Source of the DNA: Gemmatimonadaceae bacterium
GTDB lineage: Bacteria > Gemmatimonadota > Gemmatimonadetes > Gemmatimonadales > Gemmatimonadaceae
Length of the DNA stretch: 5,749 bases
NCBI GenBank assembly: GCA_019689955.1
Contig: JADGGM010000234.1
Coordinates: forward strand, 1-5,749
Direction of reading: 5' to 3'
Below are positions 1 to 5,749 of the stretch, in pieces (within the stretch, counting starts at the first letter, position 1; every line of letters begins with the position of its first letter). The notes below the pieces were generated by a model. That model searched no databases, was not told the origin of the DNA, and was given only the letters and a program-made list of their open reading frames with translations. Position numbers and translations under genes: made by a program.

Positions 1-305
1 ACGTCCGGGGTGTTGGTGACCACCACCCCCTGCCCCTTCGCCGCCTGCACGTCGATGTTGTTGAACCCCACCCCGAAGTTGGCGACGATGCGCACGCGCC
101 GCCCCGGCACGGCGAGGAGCTCGGCCGTGATGCGGTCCGTCACCGTGGGGAGGAGCGCGTCGGCCTCGCGCATCGCGCGCGCGAGCGCGTCGGCGCTCAT
201 CGGCTCGTCACGCGCGTTGAGGCGTGCGTCGAACAACTCCGCGAGCCGTGCCTCCACCGGCGCCGGGAGCCGCCGCGTGGCGACGACCGTCGGACGCCCG
301 CTCAC
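1..305 (-). CDS. D-2-hydroxyacid dehydrogenase, probable hydroxypyruvate/glyoxylate reductase (N-terminal part, runs off the window)
   Basis: Only the first 101 codons are present; the gene continues past the left edge. They match the N-terminal substrate-binding half of the GyaR/GRHPR-type D-2-hydroxyacid dehydrogenases. A beta strand sits at residues 6-10 (TVVAT), followed by [16 protein letters not shown] (71-86) and GVVVTNTPD (93-101). The NAD(P)-binding fold and the catalytic Arg, Glu and His lie outside, so cofactor preference cannot be read. GTG is chosen as start because it keeps the first beta strand; the next ATG, codon 36, would remove it. GTG overlaps the mtkB stop in a GTGA tetramer, and I see no convincing Shine-Dalgarno. 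Beside sgaA, which makes hydroxypyruvate, the likely role is NAD(P)H-dependent reduction of hydroxypyruvate to D-glycerate (the hprA role), perhaps also glyoxylate to glycolate. Family assignment is strong; the substrate is inferred from neighbours. Confidence 0.85.
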   Translation of the reverse strand, partial: MSGRPTVVATRRLPAPVEARLAELFDARLNARDEPMSADALARAMREADALLPTVTDRITAELLAVPGRRVRIVANFGVGFNNIDVQAAKGQGVVVTNTPD

Positions 306-1228
306 GCCGGCACCCGCTGGGCGGCGCGCGGCGCGCGCGTCGAGTGTGCGGCGAGCGCGTCGGCCATCGCCCGCCCCAGCTCCGCGGGGCTCGGCGCCAC
401 CGTCAGCCCCGACGAGCGCATGAGCTCCGCCTTCTCCGCCGCGCTGTCGCCGAAGGCCGAGATGATCGCCCCCGCGTGCCCCATCCGCCGCCCCACCGGC
501 GCCGTGAGCCCGGCCACGTACCCCACCACCGGCTTACTCATGTGATCGCGCACGAACAGCGCCGCCTCCGCCTCCTGCGGACCCCCGATCTCTCCGATCA
601 TCATCACCGCATCCGTGTCGTCGTCCTGCTCGAAGCGCGCGAGGATGTCGACGAACGAGCTCCCGTTGATCGGGTCCCCGCCGATCCCCACGCTCGTGCT
701 CACTCCGAGCCCCAGTGCCTGCATCTGCGAGGCCGCCTCGTAGCCGAGCGTCCCCGACCGCGTCACCACCCCCACGCGCCCCGGCGTGTAGATGTGCCCG
801 GGCATGATCCCGATCATCGCCTTCCCCGCGCTGATCACCCCAGCGCAGTTCGGGCCGATCAGCATCGGCTTCCGCTCGCGCGGATACCGGCGCAGGTACC
901 GCTTTACGCGAATCATGTCCTGCGCCGGGATCCCGTCGGTGATGCAGACGATGAGACGGATCCCGGCGTCGGCCGCTTCCATGATCGCATCAGCGCAGAA
1001 CGCGGCCGGGACGAAGATCCCGCTCGCCACCGCGCCGGTCGCCCGCACCGCCGCCTTCACGGTGTCGAACACCGGCAGGCCGAGGTGCGTGGTGCCCCCC
1101 TTTCCGGGGGTCACGCCCCCCACGAGACGCGTCCCGTACGCGAGCATCTCGCGCGCGTGGAAGGTTGCTTTGTCGCCGGTGAACCCCTGCAGGATCACCC
1201 GCGTCGTGCCATCGATCAGTATGCTCAT
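302..1228 (-). CDS. mtkB: Malate-CoA ligase (malate thiokinase) alpha subunit
   Basis: This 308-residue protein is a full-length alpha subunit of the succinyl-CoA synthetase superfamily. With MtkA it makes malyl-CoA from malate, CoA and ATP in the cytoplasm. It starts [10 protein letters not shown] CoA-binding Rossmann-like domain follows, with [10 protein letters not shown] (15-24) and GGVTPGKGG (37-45). Next come [10 protein letters not shown] (96-105), GPNCAG (125-130) and SGTLGYEA (158-165). The ligase domain carries [12 protein letters not shown] (181-192), GEIGG (212-216) and GHAGAII (250-256), where His251 is the expected phosphohistidine. These blocks resemble methylotroph MtkB closely. 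The ATG shares one base with the mtkA stop (TGATG), and AGAGG at 1236-1240 is a good ribosome binding site 7 bases upstream. The last 15 or so residues are a low-complexity Ala/Arg tail. Succinyl-CoA ligase alpha (SucD) is the alternative; mcl and sgaA in the same operon argue for malate. Confidence 0.95.
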   Translation of the reverse strand: MSILIDGTTRVILQGFTGDKATFHAREMLAYGTRLVGGVTPGKGGTTHLGLPVFDTVKAAVRATGAVASGIFVPAAFCADAIMEAADAGIRLIVCITDGIPAQDMIRVKRYLRRYPRERKPMLIGPNCAGVISAGKAMIGIMPGHIYTPGRVGVVTRSGTLGYEAASQMQALGLGVSTSVGIGGDPINGSSFVDILARFEQDDDTDAVMMIGEIGGPQEAEAALFVRDHMSKPVVGYVAGLTAPVGRRMGHAGAIISAFGDSAAEKAELMRSSGLTVAPSPAELGRAMADALAAHSTRAPRAAQRVPA

Positions 1229-2430
1229 CACGCTACCTCTCGCGCCAGTCGGCTCCCGCCGGTTCCGCCATCGCCGAGCGCGATCACCGCCTTCATGGCG
1301 GCGTCGGCCAGGGTGTCGCCCATGGTGATGTCCAGCCCGCTCTCGGCGATGATGCGCCGCCCTTCCTCGACGTTCGTCCCCGCGAGCCGCGCCACGATGG
1401 GGACCGACACGTGCACCTCGCGCGCGGCCTGCACGATCCCCTGCGCCACCCAGTCGCACCGGTTGATCCCGGCGAAGATGTTCACGAGGACCACGCGCAC
1501 GCGCGGGTCGGAGAGCACGAGCCCGAACGCCACCGCCACGCGCTCCGGCGACGCCCCGCCCCCGATGTCGAGGAAGTTCGCGGGTTCTCCCCCGGCGTGC
1601 TTGATCATGTCCATCGTCGCCATCGCGAGCCCGGCACCGTTCACGATGCACCCGATCGACCCGTCGAGCGCGACGTAGTTGAGCCCGTACTTCGCGGCCT
1701 CGGCGTCGCGCGGGTCCTCCTCGGCGTAGTCGCGCAGCTCCGCCACCGCGGGGCGGCGGAAGAGCGCGTTGTCGTCGAACGTCATCTTCGCGTCGAGCGC
1801 GAGCACGTGCCCGTCGGCGGTCACGGCGAGCGGGTTCATCTCGACCATCGTCGCGTCGAGGTCGCGGAAGGCCTGGTACGCGCCGAGGATCGCCTTCACC
1901 GCCTGGTTCACCTCGCCGCCGCGGAGGCCGAGGCCGAAGGCGATCTCGCGCGCCTGGAAGGGCTGCATCCCCACGGCCGGCTCCACCACCTCGCGCAGGA
2001 TCGTCTCCGGCGCGCGCTGGGCAATCTCCTCGATCTCGATCCCGCCCTCGGGCGCGGCCACCACGCACACGCGCTCGGCGCGGCGGTCGAGCACGAGACC
2101 GACGTACAGCTCGCGCGCGATGGTCACCGCTTCCTCGACGTACAACCGCTGCACCACGCGCCCCGCGGGCCCGGTCTGGTGCGTGACGAGGCGCCGGCCG
2201 AGGAGGTCGGCCGCGGCCGCGCGCACCTGGTGCTCGTTCGCGCACACGCGGATCCCGCCCGCTTTCCCGCGCGCGCCGGAGTGGATCTGCGCCTTCACGA
2301 CCCAGCGCGAGCCGCCCAGCTCCTCGGCGCGGAACGCGGCCTGTTCCGTCGTGTACGCCACGCCCCCGCGCGGCACCGGGACCCCGAACCCCGCGAGGAG
2401 CTCCTTGGCCTGATATTCATGAATGTCCAT
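1228..2430 (-). CDS. mtkA: Malate-CoA ligase (malate thiokinase) beta subunit
   Basis: This 400-residue protein is a complete ATP-grasp beta subunit, the partner of MtkB. It opens [12 protein letters not shown], the standard start of the SucC/MtkA family. It has [15 protein letters not shown] (45-59) in the nucleotide-binding region and VEMNPLAVT (196-204), whose Glu and Asn are expected metal ligands. [16 protein letters not shown] follows (211-226; Asp213 a second metal ligand), then [20 protein letters not shown] (261-280) and [13 protein letters not shown] (286-298). The C-terminal ligase domain has [14 protein letters not shown] (316-329) and [10 protein letters not shown] (348-357). The [14 protein letters not shown] stretch (85-100) and the GINRCDWVA form look more like MtkA than housekeeping SucC to me. 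The ATG lies 14 bases inside the end of mcl, with GGAG at 2437-2440 spaced 6 bases, so both coupling and its own binding site support this start. Length is close to the roughly 390 residues usual for MtkA. Confidence 0.95.
   Translation of the reverse strand: MDIHEYQAKELLAGFGVPVPRGGVAYTTEQAAFRAEELGGSRWVVKAQIHSGARGKAGGIRVCANEHQVRAAAADLLGRRLVTHQTGPAGRVVQRLYVEEAVTIARELYVGLVLDRRAERVCVVAAPEGGIEIEEIAQRAPETILREVVEPAVGMQPFQAREIAFGLGLRGGEVNQAVKAILGAYQAFRDLDATMVEMNPLAVTADGHVLALDAKMTFDDNALFRRPAVAELRDYAEEDPRDAEAAKYGLNYVALDGSIGCIVNGAGLAMATMDMIKHAGGEPANFLDIGGGASPERVAVAFGLVLSDPRVRVVLVNIFAGINRCDWVAQGIVQAAREVHVSVPIVARLAGTNVEEGRRIIAESGLDITMGDTLADAAMKAVIALGDGGTGGSRLAREVA
1236..1240 (-). promoter_or_regulatory. 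Ribosome binding site of mtkB, inside the mtkA coding region
   Basis: AGAGG on the minus strand, 7 bases before the mtkB ATG at 1228, within the final codons of mtkA. It supports the start that shares one base with the mtkA stop. Confidence 0.55.
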
Positions 2431-3367
2431 GCGTCGCTCCGATCGCGTCTGCCAGGAGTACGATGTTCTTCGCCATGCGCGCCGAGGCGGCGTCGATCAT
2501 CCGGCCGTCGAGCTGCGCGGCCCCGCGCCCGTTCGATTCCGCCGCGGCGATCGCCTCGAGGATGCGCTGCGCGCGCAGCACCTCCTCCGGCGTGGGCGTG
2601 AAGATCTCGTTCGCGCGGGCGATCTGCGTTGGGTGGATCGCCCACTTCCCCTCGCATCCCAGCGCCGCCGCGCGCCGCGCGGCCGCGGTGAAGCCGTCGA
2701 GGTCGTTGAAGTCGCCGAACGGACCGTCGATCGCGCGGAGCCCGTGCGCGCGGCAGGCGACCACCATGCGCGAGAGCGCGAAGTGCCACTGGTCCCCCGG
2801 ATAGTCCGGGTTGAGCCCTCCGATGCTCGTCGTGCGCGCGCGCACGCTCGCCGCGTAGTCGGCCACGCCGAAGTGCATCGCCTCGAGGCGCGGGCCCGCC
2901 TGCGCGATCGCCTCCACGTTCGCCATCCCGAGCGCCGTCTCGATGAGCACCTCGATCCCGATCCGGTGCGGGATCCCGCGTGCCGCCTCGATCTGCGTGA
3001 GGAGCGCATCCACGAGGTACACATCGGCCGGCACGCCGACCTTCGGGATGAGGATCGTGTCCAGCCGGTGACCAGCCTGCTCCACGACGTCCACCACGTC
3101 GCGGTACATGTAGTGGGTGTCGATCCCGTTGATGCGGACGGACACCGTGATCCCGCGCGCGCGCCAGTCGATGCCGCGGAGCGCGGCGATGACGTGCTCG
3201 CGCGCGCGCGCCTTGTCCGCGGGCGCGACGGCGTCCTCGAGGTCGAGGAAGACGTAGTCCGCCTTCCCCGCGGCCGCTTTGGCGAAGAGCTCCGGACGCG
3301 AGCCCGGGACCGCGAGCTCGCTCCGCTGCAAGCGCACCCGCACCGGGTCGTGGCGCGTGTGGCTCAT
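2417..3367 (-). CDS. mcl: L-malyl-CoA lyase (HpcH/HpaI aldolase superfamily)
   Basis: This 316-residue TIM-barrel lyase cleaves malyl-CoA to acetyl-CoA and glyoxylate, and some family members also cleave beta-methylmalyl-CoA. Visible signatures are RSELAVPGS (15-23), the [10 protein letters not shown] block (40-49) and [17 protein letters not shown] (77-93), whose Arg78 is the expected catalytic arginine. ILIPKVG (105-111) and [16 protein letters not shown] (139-154) follow, with Glu143 a likely magnesium ligand. Next are FGVADYAAS (166-174; Asp170 a second ligand), [16 protein letters not shown] (211-226) and [10 protein letters not shown] (240-249). These match methylotroph Mcl better than citrate lyase beta (CitE), which lacks several of them. 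The ATG overlaps the sgaA stop as ATGA with no clear Shine-Dalgarno, so translation probably depends on reinitiation. The segment between SIGGLNPDY (181-189) and W194 seems shorter than the loop I remember in proteobacterial enzymes. Confidence 0.95.
   Translation of the reverse strand: MSHTRHDPVRVRLQRSELAVPGSRPELFAKAAAGKADYVFLDLEDAVAPADKARAREHVIAALRGIDWRARGITVSVRINGIDTHYMYRDVVDVVEQAGHRLDTILIPKVGVPADVYLVDALLTQIEAARGIPHRIGIEVLIETALGMANVEAIAQAGPRLEAMHFGVADYAASVRARTTSIGGLNPDYPGDQWHFALSRMVVACRAHGLRAIDGPFGDFNDLDGFTAAARRAAALGCEGKWAIHPTQIARANEIFTPTPEEVLRAQRILEAIAAAESNGRGAAQLDGRMIDAASARMAKNIVLLADAIGATHGHS
2437..2440 (-). promoter_or_regulatory. Ribosome binding site of mtkA, inside the mcl coding region
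   Basis: GGAG on the minus strand, 6 bases before the mtkA ATG at 2430. It lies within the last codons of mcl, upstream of the mcl stop at 2417-2419, so mtkA can be loaded directly as well as by coupling. Confidence 0.6.
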
Positions 3368-4629
3368 CGGGCTGCCGCGGCGCGAGGGACTGGGGCGCGC
3401 TCCGCCGGCGCGGGGGTGCTCGTGTCCGGCGAGCGCGGCGCGGCTCCGCGTTCGGCGAGCGGTGCGGCGGTGCGGCGGAAGTGCTCGGCCGCGGCACCGA
3501 CGCCGCTCCCCAGGGCGATGTCGATCCCCACGTCGCGCATCGCCATCTCCACGCCGGAGAGCGCGCCGAGCAGCATCAGCTCGTTCAGGTCGCCGAGGTG
3601 CCCGATGCGGAACACGCGCCCGGCGACCTTGTTGAGCCCCGCGCCGAGCGAGAGATCGTAGCGCCGGAAGGCGACGTCGATCACCTGCGCCGCGTCGATC
3701 CCGTCCGGGACCACCACTGCGCTCACCGTGTCCGAGTACCACTCGGGGGCGCGTGCGCAGAGCGTGAGCCCCCACGCGCGCACCGCGGCGCGGCACCCCT
3801 CGGCCAGGCGGTGATGGCGTGCGACCACCGCGTCGAGCCCCTCCTCGAACATCATGTCGAGCGACTCGCGGAGCCCGTAGAGCAAGGTGAGCGCCGGCGT
3901 GTACGGGAAGTATCCCGTCGCGTTCGCCTTCCGCATGTCGCCGAAGTCGAAGAACACGCGCGCGCACCGCGCGCGGTCGTACGCCGCGAGCGCGCGCGGG
4001 CTCGCGCAGAGGATGCCGAGCCCGGCGGGGAGCATGAACCCCTTCTGCGACCCCGTGATCGCGAGGTCCACTCCCCACTCGTCCATTCGGAAGTCGAGGC
4101 TCGCGATCGAGCTGACGCCGTCGACGTAGAGCATCGCCGGGTGCCGCGCCGCGTTCATCGCCCGCCGCACGGCGCCGATGTCGCTCGTCACCCCCGTCGC
4201 CGTCTCGTTGTGGACCACGAGCACGCCCTTGATCTCGTGCGCCGTGTCGTCGCGCAGTGCTTGCTCGATGCGCTCGATGGGCGCCCCTTCCCCCCACTCG
4301 GTCTCGAGCACGTCCACGCGCAGCCCGAGCCGCTGGGCGCAGTCGATGAAGAGGTGGCTGAACTGCCCGTACCGCGGCGCGAGCACGCGGTCGCCGGGGG
4401 AGAGCGTGTTCGCCAGCGCCGCCTCCCACATCCCCGTCCCCGTGGCCGGGAACACGAAGGGCTGCCCGCGTTCGGTGCGGAAGACGCGCGGGAGGTCGGC
4501 CAGGATCCCGCGCGTGAGCGCCGGGAACGCCGACGAGCGGTGGTCCTCCATGGCGCGATGCATCGCGCGCAGGATGCGGTCGGGGACGTTCGTGGGTCCG
4601 GGGACGAACAGGAAGTGGCGTCCAGGCAT
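3364..4629 (-). CDS. sgaA: Serine-glyoxylate aminotransferase
   Basis: This 421-residue PLP-dependent class V aminotransferase converts L-serine plus glyoxylate to hydroxypyruvate plus glycine. Motifs in order are GRHFLFVPGPTNVPDRI (3-19), MEDHRS (27-32), FPATGTGMWEAALANTL (60-76) and YGQFSHL (87-93). Then come VVHNETATGVTSDIGAVRRA (138-157), YVDGVSSIASLDF (168-180; Asp170 is expected to pair with the PLP ring nitrogen) and TGSQKGFMLPAGLG (192-205; Lys196 the expected Schiff-base lysine). GYFPYTPALTLLYGLRE (239-255), SDTVSAV (299-305) and VFRIGHLGDLNE (339-350) complete the fold. The ATG is set by GGAGGA at 4637-4642, 7 bases upstream. The frame stays open upstream to about 5595, but that extension is antisense to the glycerate kinase and unlike the family. 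After about residue 383 comes an Ala/Pro/Arg-rich tail of nearly 40 residues that I do not recall from methylotroph SgaA. First gene of the minus-strand operon. Confidence 0.95.
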   Translation of the reverse strand: MPGRHFLFVPGPTNVPDRILRAMHRAMEDHRSSAFPALTRGILADLPRVFRTERGQPFVFPATGTGMWEAALANTLSPGDRVLAPRYGQFSHLFIDCAQRLGLRVDVLETEWGEGAPIERIEQALRDDTAHEIKGVLVVHNETATGVTSDIGAVRRAMNAARHPAMLYVDGVSSIASLDFRMDEWGVDLAITGSQKGFMLPAGLGILCASPRALAAYDRARCARVFFDFGDMRKANATGYFPYTPALTLLYGLRESLDMMFEEGLDAVVARHHRLAEGCRAAVRAWGLTLCARAPEWYSDTVSAVVVPDGIDAAQVIDVAFRRYDLSLGAGLNKVAGRVFRIGHLGDLNELMLLGALSGVEMAMRDVGIDIALGSGVGAAAEHFRRTAAPLAERGAAPRSPDTSTPAPAERAPVPRAAAAR

Positions 4630-4636
4630 GCGAGTC

Positions 4637-4642
4637 TCCTCC
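4637..4642 (-). promoter_or_regulatory. Ribosome binding site of sgaA
   Basis: Read on the minus strand this is GGAGGA, followed by a 7-base spacer and the ATG at 4629. It is the strongest Shine-Dalgarno in the window. It fixes the sgaA start against the much longer open frame upstream. Confidence 0.85.
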
Positions 4643-4657
4643 GAGAAACAGATCAGC

Positions 4658-4670
4658 GTACGGGCCGTAC
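4658..4670. promoter_or_regulatory. Interrupted palindrome, candidate operator
   Basis: GTACGG and CCGTAC are perfect 6-base inverted arms around one central G. It sits in the middle of the divergent region, 28 bases upstream of the sgaA ATG side edge and about 50 bases before the kinase ATG. It contains the TA steps that are scarce in this GC-rich DNA. A dimeric regulator (for example of the LysR, GntR or TetR type) could bind here and act on both genes, but no regulator gene is in the window. A short RNA hairpin in the sgaA leader is the alternative. Confidence 0.4.
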
Positions 4671-4686
4671 CGCGCCGCGCCCCTCG

Positions 4687-4697
4687 CGCGATTCGCG
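4687..4697. repeat. Second short inverted repeat in the divergent region
   Basis: CGCGA and TCGCG form perfect 5-base arms around a single T, with the same odd-length symmetry as the palindrome 17 bases away. Its CG-rich arms can arise by chance in this composition, so it is only a weak candidate for a second binding site. Confidence 0.25.
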
Positions 4698-4719
4698 TCG
4701 ATATACGATCATTCCCCCG

Positions 4720-5749
4720 ATGGACACGCCGAGCCGCCCCGCGCACACCGTGATGCCCACCGAGCCGCCCGACGCGCGCGCGGTGCTCATCCAGTTGTAC
4801 TGGGCCGCCGTGCAGGCGGTGGCGCCGGGGCCCGCGCTGCGCGCAGCGCTCGACCGTCTTCCGCTCGACGTGCGCACGCGCCGCGTGTGGATCATCGCCA
4901 TCGGGAAGGCGGCGAGCCCCATGGCCGCCGCGGCGGTCGAGGTGCTCGACACTTGGCGCATGGCGCCCGCCGGCGGCGTGATCATCGCGCCGCGCGCGCT
5001 CCCGACGCCGCACCCGGCGCTCGAGAGCCTGGAGGGCGACCACCCCGTCCCCGGCGCACGCTCGCTCGCCGCGGCCACCACCCTCGCCGCCGTCGCCGCA
5101 CGCGTGAAGCCGGAGGACGAGGTGTGGGTGCTCCTCTCCGGCGGCACGACGAGCCTCATCGCCGCGCCGGACGGCGCCGTGACGCGCGACGAGCTCATGG
5201 CGCTGTACGAGCTGGTGCTCGGGTCGGGGCTGGACATCGCGGAGATGAACCTCATCCGGAAACGGTTCTCGCGTTGGGGTGCAGGTCGTCTCGCCGTGGC
5301 GCTCGCCCCGGCGCGCGTGCGGAACTTCATTGTGTCGGACGTGATCGGCGACGACGTCGCCGCCATTGGCTCTGGCCCCTGCGTCGGCGATCCCTCCACG
5401 GCGAGCGAGATCCATCATCTGCTCGAGCGCGCCGGTCTCTGGGACCGCGTGCCGCACTCCGTGCGCACCCACGTGCTGGCGGCGGAGCGCGACCCGGCGC
5501 TGGAGACGCCGAAACCCGGCACCGAGCTCCTCGCCGGGGTCGAGAAGGAGATCGTGGCCAGCAATCGCGTCGCCCTCGACGCGATCGCGGCGCATGCGCG
5601 CCAGCTCGGCTACGAGCCGCAGATCCTGGGCACGGCCGTGGCGGGCGAAGCGGCCTCCGTCGGCGAGCGCCTCGCCACGACGCTCGCAAGCTATTGCGCC
5701 GCGAGCGCGCGAGCACTGCCCGGAAGGGGGGGTGGGCCCTGCCTCATCT
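4720..5749 (+). CDS. gckA: Glycerate 2-kinase, MOFRL family (C-terminus runs off the window)
   Basis: The first 343 codons are present with no stop; the family is usually about 420-450 residues, so roughly a fifth is missing. The protein phosphorylates D-glycerate with ATP to 2-phosphoglycerate, closing the route from hydroxypyruvate to PEP. Visible motifs are IIAIGKAASPMAAAA (58-72), GDHPVPGARS (106-115), VLLSGGTTSLIAAP (137-150) and MNLIRKRFSRWGAGRLA (176-192; Lys181 in the conserved RK pair). FIVSDVIGDDVAAIGSGP (203-220), IVASNRVALDA (278-288) and the beginning of the MOFRL domain near GPCLI (339-343) follow. The ATG at 4720 has no Shine-Dalgarno. A second in-frame ATG at codon 12 is possible, because family similarity begins only near residue 20. 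The gene diverges from sgaA across 90 bases, which suggests shared control. TtuD-like hydroxypyruvate reductase is an old label for the same family; kinase is the better reading. Confidence 0.92.
   Translation, partial: MDTPSRPAHTVMPTEPPDARAVLIQLYWAAVQAVAPGPALRAALDRLPLDVRTRRVWIIAIGKAASPMAAAAVEVLDTWRMAPAGGVIIAPRALPTPHPALESLEGDHPVPGARSLAAATTLAAVAARVKPEDEVWVLLSGGTTSLIAAPDGAVTRDELMALYELVLGSGLDIAEMNLIRKRFSRWGAGRLAVALAPARVRNFIVSDVIGDDVAAIGSGPCVGDPSTASEIHHLLERAGLWDRVPHSVRTHVLAAERDPALETPKPGTELLAGVEKEIVASNRVALDAIAAHARQLGYEPQILGTAVAGEAASVGERLATTLASYCAASARALPGRGGGPCLI

Larger units (their letters stand above)
4630..4719. promoter_or_regulatory. Divergent control region between sgaA and the glycerate kinase
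   Basis: These 90 bases are the only intergenic DNA in the window and must hold the promoters for both directions unless they lie inside coding sequence. There is no convincing TTGACA/TATAAT pair. Weak -10-like elements are TATACG at 4703-4708 on the plus strand, which would put the kinase transcript start only a few bases before its ATG, and TACGCT on the minus strand (4664 down-strand side, overlapping the palindrome at 4658-4670) for sgaA. The region from about 4698 to 4713 is the most AT-rich stretch here. The promoter role follows from gene layout; the exact elements are guesses. Confidence 0.6.

Noticed and set aside
302..2430. Housekeeping succinyl-CoA synthetase (sucCD) as the identity of the two ligase genes.
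   Set aside because: The subunits overlap mcl and sit with sgaA, and their sequence blocks match methylotroph MtkA and MtkB more closely. A substrate test would still be needed for proof.
3190..3215. Runs of alternating CG (also near 174-190 and 3955-3970) as possible Z-DNA or repeat elements.
   Set aside because: They are inside well-conserved genes and follow from Ala and Arg codons (GCG, CGC) in GC-rich DNA.
2417..3367. Citrate lyase beta subunit (citE) as the identity of the aldolase gene.
   Set aside because: No citrate lyase alpha or gamma partners are nearby, and the [17 protein letters not shown] and IDGPFGDF blocks are typical of malyl-CoA lyase.
224..3661. Several long plus-strand open frames (for example 224-1678, 1411-2601 and 2423-3661) opposite the minus-strand genes.
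   Set aside because: Their translations are rich in Arg, Ala, Pro and His repeats with no family motifs. They are antisense shadows caused by the lack of stop codons in GC-rich DNA.
2417..4429. A 670-residue fusion read through from within the sgaA region into mcl.
   Set aside because: Only the last 316 residues look like a protein family. The upstream part is sgaA in the wrong frame with an arginine-rich composition.
4653..5716. Minus-strand frames opposite the glycerate kinase, including the upstream extension of the sgaA frame to 5595.
   Set aside because: The plus strand here encodes clear MOFRL kinase motifs, and SgaA similarity begins exactly at the ATG at 4629, which has a strong ribosome binding site.

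Overview
This is very GC-rich bacterial DNA with dense, codon-biased genes. It carries most of the carbon-skeleton half of the serine cycle of C1 (methanol, formate or methane) assimilation. Five genes lie head to tail on the minus strand. In transcription order they are serine-glyoxylate aminotransferase (sgaA), malyl-CoA lyase (mcl), malate-CoA ligase beta and alpha subunits (mtkA, mtkB), and the first 101 codons of a D-2-hydroxyacid dehydrogenase, probably hydroxypyruvate reductase, which runs off the left edge. A sixth gene, a MOFRL-family glycerate 2-kinase, diverges on the plus strand and runs off the right edge. The coding assignments rest on long protein motifs I recognise. No database search was made.

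Layout: positions 1-4629 are one polycistronic unit without gaps. Every junction overlaps: 4 bases at sgaA/mcl, 14 at mcl/mtkA, 1 at mtkA/mtkB and 4 at mtkB/reductase. Positions 4630-4719 are the only intergenic DNA, a 90-base divergent control region with a perfect interrupted palindrome. From 4720 to the end is the glycerate kinase. I see no RNA genes, mobile elements, CRISPR arrays or terminators.

How the genes work together: MtkAB activates malate to malyl-CoA, and Mcl splits it into acetyl-CoA and glyoxylate. SgaA aminates glyoxylate to glycine using serine and releases hydroxypyruvate. The reductase turns hydroxypyruvate into D-glycerate, and the kinase makes 2-phosphoglycerate, which leads back to phosphoenolpyruvate. 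Serine hydroxymethyltransferase, PEP carboxylase, malate dehydrogenase, enolase and the tetrahydrofolate C1 enzymes are not in the window.

Organism: the base composition and the gene order, which differs from the alphaproteobacterial arrangement I remember, would fit a high-GC soil or sediment bacterium such as Gemmatimonadota or Rokubacteria. That is an impression, not a demonstrated placement. The pathway itself is known. What may be new is the arrangement, the host lineage and the shared control region.
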